NCBI RefSeq assembly: GCF_048771995.1
Contig: NC_133063.1
Coordinates: forward strand, 26,306,810 to 26,370,809
Source: Taeniopygia guttata
Taxonomy: Eukaryota; Chordata; Aves; Passeriformes; Estrildidae
Direction: 5' to 3'
Length of the DNA: 64,000 nt
Below, piece by piece: positions 1-13,538 of this stretch. The notes beneath the pieces are model-generated. The model did not search any database, was not told where the DNA came from, and worked only from the letters and a program-made list of their open reading frames with translations. The position numbers were made by a program, and so were the translations under genes. Position 1 is the stretch's first letter, and every line of letters begins with the position of its first letter.

Positions 1-14
1 ATTTTCAATACAAT

Positions 15-35
15 AAAAAAAAAAAAAAAAAAAAA
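15..35. repeat. Poly(A) run
   Basis: About 20 consecutive A bases lie near the left edge. No retrogene body can be assigned because the sequence before it is outside the window. Confidence 0.9.
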
Positions 36-214
36 GCTTGGCAAAAAGTTTGCTGTGAAGCAGGTAAATTAATGTATCATGTTCTCTTAAGCAGTTTATT
101 TGTATTGATTTGCTGACATAGTGGGTCTAGGATCTTCATAAAAACTGCTGTTGAGAAATGGTTCCAATTATGCTACAAAAGGGAAAATATTTGTGTATTT
201 AAATACAGTTTCAA

Positions 215-590
215 CATACAAGGAAAGGCTAGGATAATTGGGATTGTTCAGCCTGGAACAGAGGCTTTGGAGTGACCTAACTATGGCCTTGCAGTACCTG
301 AGGGAAGCTCACAAGAAAGATAAAGAGGAACTATTTACAAGGACAAGGGGAAATTGCTTCAGACTGAAGGAGAGTAGGTTTAAATAAGATATGAGGAAAA
401 AATTCTTTACTGTGAGGTTGGTGAGGCCCTGGCCCAGGCTGCTCAGAGAAGCTGTGGATGTCCCATCCCTGGAAGTGTTAAAGGCCAGGCTGGATGGGGC
501 TTAGAGCAGCAACCTGGGATAGTGGAAGGTGTCCTCACCCACAGCAGATATCTTTAAGGTTCCTTCCAACCCAAACCATTCTGTGGCTCC
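215..590 (+). repeat. CR1 LINE 3' end fragment
   Basis: This has the wording of the bird CR1 3' region in sense orientation: a 'GGATTGTTCAGCCTGGA' block, then the 'GTGAGGCCCTGGCCCAGGCTGC' type block, 'CCATCCCTGGAAGTGTT', and the 'AAGGTTCCTTCCAACCCA' end. It is truncated at its 5' side, as most CR1 copies are. No intact reverse transcriptase is present. I recognised the family from memory of CR1 consensus wording and did not run a search. Confidence 0.88.
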
Positions 591-2820
591 ACAATTTTTC
601 CCAATGGAAATAAAGAACAAGACATTTTAGGTTGTGAAGGAAACATGCTGGTGACATGCAGCAACTTAAAAACTTTTGAATTTCCAAACAAAAATCAGTA
701 TATGCTTGCTTATTAATTAGTTGTAGGAAAAGTTTAGTGTGCAATACAAGAAGTTGGGACCCTATGTAAGTACTAACTGGGAAGCTCTGTAACTGAAACT
801 ACTTGGCACACTAAGGCTTCTGCTTGCACGGTAGGACATCCATCAGCACATACCAGCATGTATTACCAGCATGTATCAGCACATGCATCAGATATGCAGT
901 CTTCTCATCTCCGGAAAAAAAAAGGGAATTCAAAGCATGATGGTTGGGTGTACACCTTCTTCTGTCTTTGTAGCTGCAAGTTTTTAGTCATCTGTCCGTT
1001 GTTTTTTTCCCCTCAAAAAAAAAAAAAAAAATCAATAGATACTTCTCACATCTTCAAACCTTGCCAATTGTGCAGAGTTACCACATCAGGATAATTCTAG
1101 GTGTAACAATCATAATGAAAATGACTAGGAGTGGGGGCTGGATTTCCTGGAGTTCTTGCAGAGCTGTGTGATGTGGACGATGAGGTGGGGTGTGCTAACA
1201 GTAATCTCAAAGGGAAGCAGAGCTGCTTTTTCTCCTTTGTCCCTCTTGCACACTGTCCATAGCAAGGTATTTTGGGTCTGTGTTCTCCATATGATGTGGA
1301 GAGCAAATGACAGAGTCATCAGTGATTGATACCTGTTCTTTTGCACAGGAGTCATCTGTTTCCTTTCTCTGTGCAAGTGTCCAGGATGGCTTGTTCACCA
1401 TTCCCCATGGCTTTGTGTGAACCATGGATTGGATTAAAGGATTTGTCAATAGCTTCAATGTTTAGGGGGAAAAAATGATTCTTGCATTTTGATCCTTGAA
1501 ATTAAAATTCCAGGAAAACATCTGTGTAGTAAGCATCTGTATAGTAATATTTATTAAACTAATGACTTCTGTTAGAGGGAGTATTTGTGCTTGACAGGAG
1601 ACACTTTCCACATACTAGAGTTTGTCCTCTCTTTTCTAAGATTCCTCTTTCTGCCTGACTTTATACACCATTTCAGTGCCTCTTTGTGTACTAGTTGTCT
1701 GCCCTTGCTTTAGTTGCTCCATCTTTCTCTAACTTTTCTCTCTTTCTCTTTGGTTTTCTTATGTGCCTTTGCTGTCTTTGTTCTGTATGTCTCTCCAGTG
1801 AAATATCCAGCCCCTTTTCTCTTCCATGTTTCCTTAAATGAAGGGCACTTTGAATACTCATCACCATGTGTGTGATGCTGTCCACAGCTGGTCGTGAAGA
1901 ACTTGCCAAAAATTGTCACCAGGGCATACAAATTGAGCATTACATAGAGACTGTGAATTATACTCTGCACTGATGAATTTACAGGCTGATGAATCTTCCC
2001 TTAACACTTCAGATTGATGAGATTAAAAGTCATGGAGCTGAGTTAATCTCAAATACTGTTCTGTTGGCAGCTCCAGCTGTATTTTAACATACGTATATAC
2101 ATTGCACATATATATGCAAATGGCTGCATTAGAGCTGTAACAGAAAGTATGTAGCTATGCAGCAACTGGGTAGGGATAGGTTTGCAGATATTAAAATGTA
2201 AGAAGTTTGTTTCATACTCTTTGTAATTGTTGGGGCAATTTTCTAAAAGGTTTCTAGCTTTCTGCATTTACAGTGTTTGTCTGCAATTATTTTACTTTAA
2301 TAGCTGAAGCAAAAGGAAGGGGAATAACAATCCCAGTACTGATGTGTAACAATCACATGAACAAATTCTTCCATGAGATTATAAAAATCTGGCTGGGGTG
2401 CAGAAATATTTGGTGAGCTCTCAGTGAGGAAAATAAAAGTTCTCATTAGCCAGAAGCCATTGCACTTACATTTTACTCCAAAGAACAACAAAACTATGTG
2501 CAGTTACTTTCTGTATGACTGCACCTGTAAAAAAAAGGCAAGCAGTTGAGAAGTGCTAGAACAATAACCATTTCTTTGGTCTCCAGTTATTTTTTGAGAT
2601 CCGTGTGCCTTTCTTAGAGAGTCATCTTTGTTAATGACTGTATTCAGTACAGTGTCTTTTGATTTAATGCTGCTCGTGCTGTGGTCACAGGTGTCTTGTG
2701 CTCTTTAGTTTGCTTCCCTCAGTGTCTATTTCTTTTTCCATGGGAGTTCAGTCTTAGCACCTTGCAGCTGGCTACTCTTCAAGTAGCAGAAGCAATATTT
2801 TACTGTTAATGAAGTACTTT
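591..2820. other. Intergenic, nothing recognised
   Basis: AT-rich sequence with short A and T runs (for example the A run ending near 1031). ORFs here are under 90 codons, overlap each other on several frames, and show no domain, signal peptide or splice context that I can support. Confidence 0.6.
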
Positions 2821-3395
2821 GATAATTTAATCCCAGCCAGCAACTAAGCCCCGCACAGCTGTTCACTCACTCCCCTGTTGTCAGATGGGTGAGGGAATTG
2901 GAAAAGAAAAAAATTGCAGAACTCATGGGTTGATATAAGAACTGTTTAATAGGAAAAACAGAAGGCACACACATGGAGAGCAAAACAAGGACTTCATTCA
3001 CTGCTTCCCATGGCTGGGCAGGTGATCAGCCATCCCTGGGTGACCAGGACCCCATCACAGTGGTGGTGACTCAGAAAGACAAACACCGTCATTGCTCTCA
3101 AAGTCCTTCCATTCCTTCTCCTCAGCTTCATATACTGATGTTATATACTCTGGGATATCCCTTTGGTCAGCTGGGGTCAGCTGTCCTGGCTATGTCCCCT
3201 CCCAGCTCCTTGGGCACCCCCAGCCTGCTCACTGGTGGGGTGAGGAGCAGAAAAGGGCTTGGCTCAGTGCAAGCCCTGCCCAGCAATAACAAAAATATCT
3301 CTGTTATCAACACTTTCCAGCACAAATCCAGAACACAGCCCCATGCTAGCTTGCCATGAATAAAATTAACTCTACTCCAGCCAAAACCAGAAGAA
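2821..3395 (-). mobile_element. Solo LTR, bird ERV family, reverse orientation
   Basis: The reverse complement matches the LTR at 28,734-29,301 along its length. Both share the U3 wording around the purine stretch before 'GACCAAAGGGATATCCCAGA', a block where a duplicated T-rich and TTTTAC context precedes the end, and an end in the 'GGGGTTAAACC...ACA' style (here reading TTTAATCCCAGCC on the + strand). No gag, pol or env-like ORF lies next to it, so it is a solo LTR or a truncated copy. ERV class was not determined; ends are placed by comparison with the second copy and may be off by about 10 bp. Confidence 0.75.
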
Positions 3396-6300
3396 GCAAT
3401 TTGTACATGCTAAATCAATCCTGGAGAATTACTCAGAACTATAATAATGTCATCAAGCTGGTTAATCAGGCCGAACAGAGCAACATCATAATGATGCTAA
3501 ACTGGTAGTTTTGGGACAACTCTGTTTCTGGTTAATTATGAAAGAACTGATAATAATTTGATTTTAAAGTAGTGTGGCTTAGCGATTGATTACATAAAAA
3601 TATATAAATGATGGAATTACGTAAACCAGAATGCATTTCAACTGGGGGAAAAGATGTTGTATTTATGTAGCAACTATATAACAGAGTGATTTTGCCTTGT
3701 AGGGAAAAGAACATTGTGTTGTTCTATCTTGTGTCATTAATGTGAAGTTTTTCTTTACATCCGGTGCTTGCATGGTACTACTTGCCCACTTCTCCAGACA
3801 CATATACATCTCCTTATATCCCTTTGTCTTCCACTCTCTCATTTAATCTTTTCACAGGGATTATATGGATTAGAAGCTTTGGAACAAGTGAGACAGTCAT
3901 TTGAAAGAAATAGAGCTGTAATTTCCTTCAAAAACCAAATGAGGTTGTTCAAAACATTACTGACTTTTGAAGATGCTTCTAAAACCCACTAATTCTTCAG
4001 CTCATGAAAAGAACAGTAAAATGAGTGTTCTTCCTTATTAAGTTTTTCAACAACCTTGTCATCATGAGCAACTGCATCAGGAGGCATCAAGTACCCACCC
4101 ATCACATGACCATGATGCCCAGATAACAATGTATTCTTGTCTCTATTTAAAATATACATATTTTCCATTTAAAACCAATTTCTGGCCTATCAACACACCT
4201 TCAAACACATATTCAGTGGGGCTTTGCCTTTTGGTGAAAAGGCCATAACATAACTAGCCATAACAATAAACAAATACCAGGGTCCTTAGATGCCTAATCA
4301 TAATTTATGTAATGAGTGGGGCAGGGTGGAAGCTTCTTTTTTATTTTCCCCCATTTTTGTGTCTAGTACCTCAACCAAATCTGTGGGTGGCACACCACAG
4401 ATTTGTGACACAAGTAGGTAAAAACTCGGTAGTATGTACAAAAATTGGTACTAAATCAGGGATGGGCAGTTAAATATTTATAACCACTGCCTGCTGGAGA
4501 ATGAATGACAATTGCTGCAAGAACTACAGCCCTGGGGAAGGACTATTTTGTTGCTCTGGAAACATCGTCAGAGTCAATAACTAGCTGGAGAGCAGAGCTG
4601 CCAGCACTCGGGTGGGTGGGAGGCACTAACACAAGAAACAGGAAAGAAAGATTTGTGTAGGTCATTCTTTATCACAGTGAGGAGCAGCAGCTGATCAAAG
4701 GTCTGCAATTCACAAAGTTTTTTCCATAATGGTTGACTGTCTGATACCAAGAATACCCAGCACTTGGTAGGTAATGTGTTCGCATTCTTAATTTACTGTT
4801 TCAGTAGAGGAGATACTTACTCTGAAATGTTTTTTAATTTCTTTTTTTTTTTTTTTTTTTTGGTGGAGGGACAGAGGCAGGTTATGGAATGTCTTGTACA
4901 AAATATGAGTATGATAATCTGGGCAGAAGTGAGGGAAGTGCAGTTTCAGATGCAAAAAAATAGGAGAGGCATTTGCTTTTATCTGAGAGCAGAGGCACAG
5001 TCACCCAGAGTTGACTTTGCGTCCTGCTTCTGCTTTTGCATTGAGTTTCTTCTCTGTCATCAAGACAAATTCATTCATGATCTACTCCACAAAGTGCCCA
5101 GATCCGGTTAATGGTTCAAATTCTAATCTTTCTCCTCTTGTTGGTATACTGTTCTTTATGTCTGGACAAGCCATTGTGAAACAAGCCAAACTGGTACCTC
5201 CTGCACTCTTCTGACCTTGCCTCCTTCCAGTCCAGTGCGTGCATTTCCTTGCATGTCATTTCCCAAATACGTGAGGAAGAGCATCATTCTGTACCTGCAT
5301 TCAGATGAGTTCTTCTTAACTTTCCTGGAAAACAGCTATAACACTGTGTTTACCACAATTCTGTGCTTCTGTCATCTTGGCACAGGAAAAGGCAGTGTGT
5401 CTGTCTGCTATATTGGTACTGTGCAGCCACTGTCTTCTCCCTCTGTGAGGGCATCAAATCATCACTGCAATGGGAACTTGCCTTTTACTTTTCTGCATGG
5501 TGACATTACAATCCATCAAATGCAATCTCTGAGAAGCCTATGCTGACCTGAAAGTTTCCTCCAGAGATTGTGATGGAGTAGTCTTCCAAAGGGATTCAAG
5601 CAATTTGCAAAAGCCAAGACCATTAATTCTGTTCTTTACTATGATTTTTTAAGTTATTTTGTTCAGAATAGAAGTTGTCTTTGTTATCTGTAGGTTCCTG
5701 AGTATCCCCATATAGAGCCTTGAAAAAAGTGTAAATGTCATCTTTACTACTTTTTAATCTTCAGGTACCAAAGGATTTTTTAAGTTGTGATGTACTGAAG
5801 CCACTTAATTCAACTATTTCATTGTCTGTCCTTCTTTAATTGCTTGGGAATAAGTGTGGCAATTGTTGCTATTTATTTTATTTTATTTTTCTGTAAGGTC
5901 TTTTGTTGCTGCCTAGGTTTGAGTTACCACTTCTGATATACACCCACAGAGAAGAGGTTCTGAAAATGCTGGAAGCCCTTCCACTGTGAGGACATGCACA
6001 GACAACTTACATGTCTTCTGATAAGGCCATGTTTTTTGCTGTCCCTTTTACACCCTGCTGATCTGTTGGTGCTCTATGTTCTCTGACAGATTTCCTATTG
6101 GAGGGATACTGAGGTGATGGCTGATTATTCTTTTCTTATGTCCCTTTTGAGATATTTCTCTATCTCGCTAGACCCTTGTGCTATGTTTTTCACATTTCTT
6201 CTATATCTGATTATGATGCCATCTATTTTAATTTGTAATGGAACTAGAATTTTTCAAAAGGTATTTTTTAACAATTTACTTTACTTTTACTGTGCCATTT

Positions 6301-7149
6301 GTTCACATTGTCTACTTTTTTCTTCCCACTGAGTTTCTCTTGCTTTGTAGGATGTATCTTCATTGCTTTCTTCCTGGGGAATGAAGTCACTGGTTATATT
6401 AAACACTGATATCTTGATCAATGCTGATACTGGCACGTAAATTAGGAGGGCTGCATTACTCTGTTCCTTTTCCTGTCTCTAGTCTCCAGTCTGGTAATTA
6501 AACTGATGTCCTCATTACAGGTTAGTAATTTCATGTCCTTCGTCTCATATGTCCCAGAGTTCTGGTATTTGTGTGAAATGCAATTTACTCTGATCCTTCA
6601 TTTTCTTACCTATGGATCACTTAGGTGACTTTTACCCAGAAAGTAGAATTTTCATGGCAACAGCTATATGAATACCAAAACAAATTCCTTTCCGCATCTT
6701 GCCCTCTCTTCATTTCAGGAACTCAATTCTAACTATAATTTGCTTCCAAATGGAAATTTCATTATGTGTCCACAAATAGGATTTTTATTGGAAAACCACT
6801 AACAGTGGGGGATCAAGGTCTTAACTGAGCAGGAAAGTTTCTGTGGAGCAAGCAAAGGCCTGGGTCTTTCTTTCCTGAAGATCAAATGGATTAAAAGCCC
6901 GGAGACATGAAAAAGTGAGACTCCCTCCTCTAGGTCCCACTGTGTACTGGGGAGATGCAGATTAAAGAACAGCTGATGGAGAGCAGCAACCAAATTCTAC
7001 CCCAGTTAAATCTACATTATCCTCAACTAAGTTTGCCTGTTCTGTGCTATGTGTGTCCAATGGCATATCCTTATTATAACTGTGCCACTTACGTGTCAGT
7101 TTTGTAATTACTTTGTAGTCCTGAGGCAACTTGTGAACAGAGAGGAAGT
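3396..7149. other. Intergenic, nothing recognised
   Basis: AT-rich single-copy-looking sequence. It includes a poly(T) run at about 4840-4861 and a short TTTTA repeat near 5875. No ORF longer than about 115 codons, and none with recognisable protein features. Confidence 0.6.
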
Positions 7150-7315
7150 GATGACCAGAGCCACAACAAGGGGGAATGGCATGAATCTGAGTCAGGGAAG
7201 GTTTAATTTGGATATTAGGAAAAAGTTCTTCACCCAGAGGATGTTTGGGCACTGGAACAGGCTCCCCAGGGCAGTGATCCCAGCATCAGCCTGACAGAAT
7301 TCCAAAAGAATGCTC
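7150..7315 (+). repeat. CR1 LINE fragment
   Basis: Sense CR1 3' wording: 'GATATTAGGAAAAAGTTCTTC', followed by 'GGGCACTGGAACAGGCTCCCC'. Both are standard CR1 3' UTR blocks. Short and truncated at both ends. Confidence 0.85.
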
Positions 7316-8695
7316 TCACATCTCTGAATTTGACACAGGATTTCTGACCCATACACTGGCAGAGCATACTGTTTGCAAGAGCTGCTCAGTCCAAACACAT
7401 AGAAATTACTTGCAAGCAGAGTTTTTGAAAGAAGACACACCAATAACTACTACAATCCATTAATTTGATTAATTTTTAATTATTAATAATTTTAAGCTGG
7501 GCATTAAGCAAAATACCCTTTCTAATTTATCAAAAAAACTTTCACAAGATATTTTTTTTATACTTTGGGAAAGCAAATAACTCTGTAGTGTGTTAAATTG
7601 TAGTAAAATTAGTCTACCCTTCCAGAATAAGCAGATGAAAAAATTAATATGGTGAACAGTTAATAGTGTTTTGATTAATGTTAAGGCAACATGATATTGT
7701 GAGTTTTGTACTTAGCGAGCTGTGTATGACTTCTAAGGTAAAAATTTAAATGTAGATGTTACAGAAATCATCACTGTGATATTTAATTTCTAAGACAGTT
7801 GGCTTATTCACCACTATTCTCCTCCCTCACTAACCTAAAAAACTTATGAGTTAACAACATATTGACTGATGCAGATGATATTAAATAAATTAGAAGCTGG
7901 CATCACTTAAGAATAACCATAAAAATGTAAAAAAAAAAAAAAAAAAGTGAGAGAAAAGTAAAAATGTAAAAAAAAAAGAAAGGAAGAAAAATAATTCCAA
8001 TTAGCCAAAGCTATTTTGTAGTTTTATCGAAAACCTGGGCAAATGTGTTAAATCATACCAGAAACATTTTTAGGATGATAAAGGACTGTCAAAGAAAGTT
8101 GCATACGATTATTTTGTGCAGGAGAGTGGTCTCATGGCAAAAATTTTCACTTAATTCTGCTCATAAAAAAAGCAATTCATCCAAAAGCAACTACCCATCC
8201 CTTTTCAAGACAGGAACAGTGCCATGTCAATTAAACCCTGAATGTAATAATAGTAACTAAGAGAACGTAAACCCAGCCGTGGCACCAGGGCAAATACAAG
8301 GAACCCATCAGTGTGTTAGCAAAAACAAAGCACCAGGAGGTTGAATGCATCTCACACATCATTGCTTCATATTTAACAGTGTCAGTGTGATTGTGAGACC
8401 TATGGGCGTACTGAAGGGGCCTGATAAAAGGCCCCTTATGTGACAGACACCACCCAGAAATCTCAAAAATGAAACAAGAAGGATAGACATTTATAATAGA
8501 TGATAGCTCTTAAACCAGCCAGAAATCACATGATCCAGGATGTATACGTTGCAGCTGGACAAATTCCCTTCCAAGAGTCAGGGTAATTAATTACTGCCCT
8601 GTGATACAGATGTGAACTTAAGACTACCTATACTCTTCAAGAGCAAAAGCACTTTTGATATATCATGCCTTTGGACCTTAAATTAAGTTCCAGAT
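7316..8695. other. Intergenic, nothing recognised
   Basis: AT-rich, with A runs at about 7930-7946 and 7968-7976. No gene-like signal. Confidence 0.6.
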
Positions 8696-9360
8696 TCAAG
8701 CTGTTTTTCTGTAAATTATTAAGAACATTGTCCAAATGCCTATTAAACAGTGACAAGCTTGGGGCATTGATCGCTTCTCTGGGAAGCCTGTTGGACAAAC
8801 AAATTCTGAACATCCCCTAGCACGGCTGTGAGCCCTTCCCATGTGTCCTGTCCCTGTATCCCAGGGAGAAGAGATCAGCACCTCCCTCTGCACTTCCCCA
8901 GGAAGCTGCAGAGAGCAGTGAGGTCACTCCTCAGCCTCCTGTTCTCCAAAATGGACAAACCCCAACTCCTCAGCAGCCCCTCACAGCACAGTCCTTCCAG
9001 CCCTTCCACCAGTTCCACTGCCCTCCTCTGGGAGCATCCCAGAGCCTTCACATCCTTCCTGAAGTGTGAGGCCCAGAACTGCTCTCCCTAAATACAGCAG
9101 CACAATCACCTCTGTTGACTGTTTGGCTGTGCTGTATTTGATGCACTCCAGGATGAAGTTTGTCCTCCTTCTTATCTGGCAACAGCTCATTACTTTTCAT
9201 GCTGATGAAAATTGTCCAATTCTTCCTCCAATCTATGTTCCTCTGCAAGGCGCCTTGTCCCTGGAGACAGTGAACATCACCTCCTAGTTTGGTAACACCA
9301 GAAAACTTGGTAATGGTGCTTCCAACTTCAGCATCCAGATCATTAATAAGTATATGGTGG
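8696..9360 (-). repeat. CR1 LINE fragment, antisense
   Basis: The antisense CR1 3' region carries wording such as 'GGAAGCCTGTTGGAC', 'CAGCCTCCTGTTCTCCA', 'TCCAGCCCTTCCACCAG' and 'TTCCTGAAGTGTGAGGCCCA'. It continues into a block with 'AGTTTGGTAACACCAGAAAAC', so the copy reaches further 5' than most others here. Decayed, with no open reading frame kept. Confidence 0.85.
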
Positions 9361-10800
9361 GTTCTTCTGATGGCTTTTCACACAGCCTGTATTAATCACC
9401 TTCCCAGGTACTATTTTCATGTGCGAGCCATCTGAAGTGCGAGCGAAAACTTAAACAAATTGTAATTTTTTTCCTTATTCATATGAATATGAATTTTTGC
9501 ATCAGGATGTTAGCTTTAGAAAATATAAATATATTTAATTATTTCTCTAAATCTTCTGCAGCCTTTGCCCAAAGGTTTATGTGAGCCATTGTACAACTAA
9601 TCTTCTCCATCTCTCTTCTCCTCCTTTCCTTTTTCCATATTGTATTTACGTGAAACAATTGTAGCAGCTCCAAAGCATGTCTGCCTTCAGGTTTGATAAA
9701 ACCTTTCTCTCCAACACTCTAGTGAACAACGCTTAAATTCCTTAGAGCAATTCCTTAAAGCAGAATTTCATGTTAAACTTACTAATTATTCAAGAAACAC
9801 ATAATAAAGCTTGTTTATGGTATGAAAGGATTTGTGAGTCAGATACCAATAACAAACCATACAAATTAATATCAAAAAATGAAAGCTCTGTACTCCTACT
9901 GTTATGAACAATGGTAAAAATGATCCATCTCCCATGTTAGAACAGTAAAATAAAATAGTTCAAAAGGTGGAAGGTTATTCAATGTTTCTGTTAATGTTCT
10001 ATTTAAGTAACTTGCACAACATTGTTTCAGGGAGTTATTTTTAAAATAACCAGTTAATTAGTCTTACTATGTAAGATTTATCTAAAATTGCTGCATCTAT
10101 TGGACCAGCAATCTGTCATAAAAACCTTCTAAATAAACCTTACACCTTTCTGTGAAGTGCAGGAGAGTTACAATCTGGGGAGTTTCTCAGGGATATTTTG
10201 CTATCTTCTCCTTAATTAAAGCTTGATGAGGTCATTATGTGGCCTTAAGAGGTGCCTTTTCATCAGCTTTATGTTTGAGCTCATGGTGTCAAATTAAGCC
10301 TGGTGTTTCCTGTTTAAATGGTAAAATGAATGTAAAAGCATAAAAGGGATGCAACCTATCGGTGAAATTCTTCTATTCCTCAATCAGTTTCTTCTCTTTT
10401 CATCACAGATCAGTACTACTTGTGTTTCATTTCTCAGAATTGACTTGGGGTATTTTTTTTTTTTAATATGCTAGACCTCCAAAAGACACTGTGAGTCTCA
10501 CACAGATAAAAAAATGGTAAAACAGAAGGAAATTACTGTAATGCAAACTACATATACAGTGGAAGAGAGAGATGCACAAATAGGTCACTAAATTGTGTCT
10601 AAACCTTGCTATTCTTGCTTCTTGAGCAGAAAGAAACTTCTTGAGTGTTACATGACCAAGTACAGCCTGTAGGCAGCAGGTAAGATGAAGGAGCTGCTTG
10701 CAAGAGGGCGTAAGGCATAAGCTGGGAGTGCAAAATATCAATGGTAATGTATGACTTAGAAGCAGGAAAAGTGGCTTCAAGGCTGGGGGCCAAGCATACA
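9361..10800. other. Intergenic, nothing recognised
   Basis: AT-rich, with a T run near 10,451-10,463. No supported gene. Confidence 0.55.
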
Positions 10801-11178
10801 TTTAAATGTGGATTTCAACGAGCTGCAAACATCAAGGGCGTGTTTGGGCCTGGGAAGGAAATCACAGATCCTTGTCTGCAAGGTCTGTAATTTGGGGAGG
10901 CGAGTTTCATTCAAAGGTTGTGCGGTTAAAGCAGCGAGGCTGCCACGCTCAGTTAGGGGATGTGTTTGTGTTGCTGTGGCAGTGCTCGCACCGTCTGAGC
11001 CTCAGCCTGCGACGAGCACACCTTGCTGAAGTGGCTGCAGCTTTTCTGAGGGTGGCACCTGCACAGCTGCAGAACTCCCCCAGCTGCCAGCAGCAGGCAG
11101 GGAACCCCCCCAGGAGCCCCCCCAGTCCATCCCAGTTCATCCCAGTGCCCCACTAATGACCCCAAAGCCCTCCCAGTC
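10801..11178. repeat. GC-rich segment ending in a C-rich minisatellite-like block
   Basis: Composition rises suddenly. The right part (about 11,100-11,178) is built from degenerate units such as 'CATCCCAGTGCCCCA' and 'TAATGACCCCAAA'. The same units reappear at 11,847-11,935 on the other side of the LTR at 11,179-11,846, so the two blocks were once continuous. I cannot name the family of the left part. Confidence 0.6.
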
Positions 11179-11846
11179 TGTTGGAGTTTATTTTAGGTTG
11201 AGGGTGGTATTGTGTGGTGGAAAAATTTTTCTTTTAATTTGTGTTTTTAAAGAAAGGCTTAGTAGTTTTTTGTTGTTTGGTTTTAAGGTTGTTTATTTTA
11301 TGTTATTTAAAAGATTTTTTTCTTTTTGAGCTGTTGTGGTTTGTTTAGTAGTTTAGGTAAAGGTATATATACACTTGGATTTTTTTTTTTTTTTAGGACT
11401 TGTTATTTTTTATATGGTATATTATGTGTTAAATGTTTATAGTTTTTTTAATGCTTATTACTTATATTAAATGGTGCTTTTTTATTTTAAACTAATTTGT
11501 GAGTGTTAACATTATTAAGAATATGGAGGTAAGGAAGAAGAAAGAGGGATGATAGGATAGGCTTAAATCTTTTTATTTCAAAACTTTTGATTTTTATGTA
11601 TAAAATTATTTTTTTATAGGATTTAAAACTTTTGTATAGCATTTAATTTTTTTTTAATTTTATGATTACTTTTATTATAATATCTATATTTTTGTGACTT
11701 CTTGTTTTTCTTGCAAGGTTGGTAAATTTTTTTATGGCTCGAATTTAAAATCACAGCTGTTTTTAGCTGCTTGCCAGGGTCTCAAATGCTTCTGACTTGG
11801 ACCTGGAATTTCCAAAAATGTTTGAGGGACATTCTGAGTTCTCACA
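11179..11846 (+). mobile_element. Solo LTR (ERVK-like) inserted in a C-rich repeat
   Basis: The 668-bp block starts TGTTGGAG and ends TCTCACA. It is flanked by CCAGTC (11,173-11,178) and CCAGTT (11,847-11,852), a 6-bp target duplication with one mismatch. Length and TG...CA ends agree with the two solo LTRs at 27,102 and 32,240. The + strand is almost free of C over about 11,181-11,740: roughly 20-30 C in about 560 bases, while G and T are common. No internal retroviral genes are present. The LTR reading is an inference from structure. Confidence 0.6.
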
Positions 11847-12320
11847 CCAGTTCATCCCAGTGCCCCAGTAATGACCTGAAATCCCCCCCTAATGACCCCC
11901 AAACCCCTCTGAGTCCCTCCCAGTGCTCACATAGGCGGTGGGGGGGCAGTGATTTCATCCTTGCAATGATTTCAAGACAAGTTTTACACTGTGATTCTTC
12001 TCTCAGACTACTGCCAAACATCAGTGTGGAGCTGAATCACAGAAGCAAGATCCCCAGGTTGTTCCCTTGGCCCCAGGACAGGATCCCAGAGACCTGTCCC
12101 TCAAGGTGGTGAAGGCGTTCCAGGCAGCCTTCTCTAACATCCTGATCCTGGTGGCTCCTGCAAGGGATTCCTGGAGTCCAGCCCTGAGCTCCCTCTTGGG
12201 CCTCCCTGCTGCCTCCAGACAAGGAGCAGGCAGAGTTCAAAGTGTTTCAGCTGCCTTTCACAGAAGGCAGTTCTCATGTCTCGCCTTCCTCTCTGAAAAG
12301 TGGGACAGCCTTTCCTTGTG
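11847..12320. repeat. C-rich minisatellite-like block and unclassified GC-richer segment
   Basis: The first 90 bases continue the repeat units seen before the LTR. The remainder is GC-richer than its surroundings and open in one + frame (to about 12,321), but shows no domain, splice signals or start context that I trust. It is probably part of a decayed repeat. Confidence 0.45.
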
Positions 12321-13494
12321 AGGGCTTTTTTTTATTCCTTTGATCAGTCTGCATAAGGTTGTTTTTTTTTTTCCTAGACATCTGATTGCTCCCCACTGGT
12401 TGACTCTAGACTTTTTTGTCAAGAACTTGGGAAAAATGTTAAGTTTAATTCCAAGAAAAAAAAGCTTAATAGGAGTATAATCAAGATAAATAAGGGATAT
12501 TTGGTAAGAAATACACTTAAAATTCTACTCTTTTGGCAGAGAATCTTGCCATTTGCTAATAATAATCATCAGTATTTACCCATAAAATACTTTCAGATTT
12601 TTTGGTGAGGAACTGACCACAAGCACACTTCCCAATCTCATGGTGTGTCACACTGACAATATGAATGTTGTTCTGGCATTCATAACATAAATGTTTGGTT
12701 ATTCTGGGAAAGTGTTCAGAATTGTTTTGAATCGCCACATCATGGATATTGAGCCAGAGCTTCAGCAGCTCTTTTTCGTTTCACTTTAACATTTCAACCA
12801 TTGCTAATTTTCCCTATTTGTTCACATTACTTTCTGTGATTTGGAAGAACTGAAGGGAAGGCACAAACCCCCCCCCACAAAACTATGTAATTATGAGAAA
12901 TTATTGACTATGTAAAATATATTCCTGTATGCTTTTTCAAGTGCATAGATAGTCTAGTCCTTATAGAAAAATTCTCAACATAAAAGGATTTAAGACCTAA
13001 GAAATATTTGCATCTTAATTATTCCCTTAAGACTTGCCTCTTATTTAGAACAATTTCATGTCTTTAAAGAGTTAATTTATAATTTATGACACACTAGGGA
13101 TAAAATTTTAATAAAGTTGCCCAAAAAAAAAAAAAGATAAACACTTGAGATTGTAACATCTATGGAGAATTTTATATTCTAGTTTATATTTTTAGTAATA
13201 CTAAAACAGGAAAAGAGTTATCTTTGTTCACATAAAGTTTCTGTCAATATGAAATCTGACAAAAGGAGTAATTTTAATAAATACTGCAAAGAACTCTTTT
13301 CATGGGCAAAAATACTGGAAGCAAACCAACAAAGTGTATGCTGGAGTTCTCCAAAGGCAAGTTTGAAATCAGGAATTTTCCAAATGAAGTAAAAGTATAA
13401 CCTGTCCTGAAATAGAACAATATAAACACAGTCATGCACTTGTCCAACTTGTGATGTCTTTGAGAAAATACTTTTTTGCAGGCAATTCATGTAA

Positions 13495-13538
<44 letters not shown>

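Noticed and set aside
13500..13533. 34-base poly(A) as the tail of a processed pseudogene
   Set aside because: No gene-like sequence, poly(A) signal at the right distance, or target duplication is visible upstream of it.
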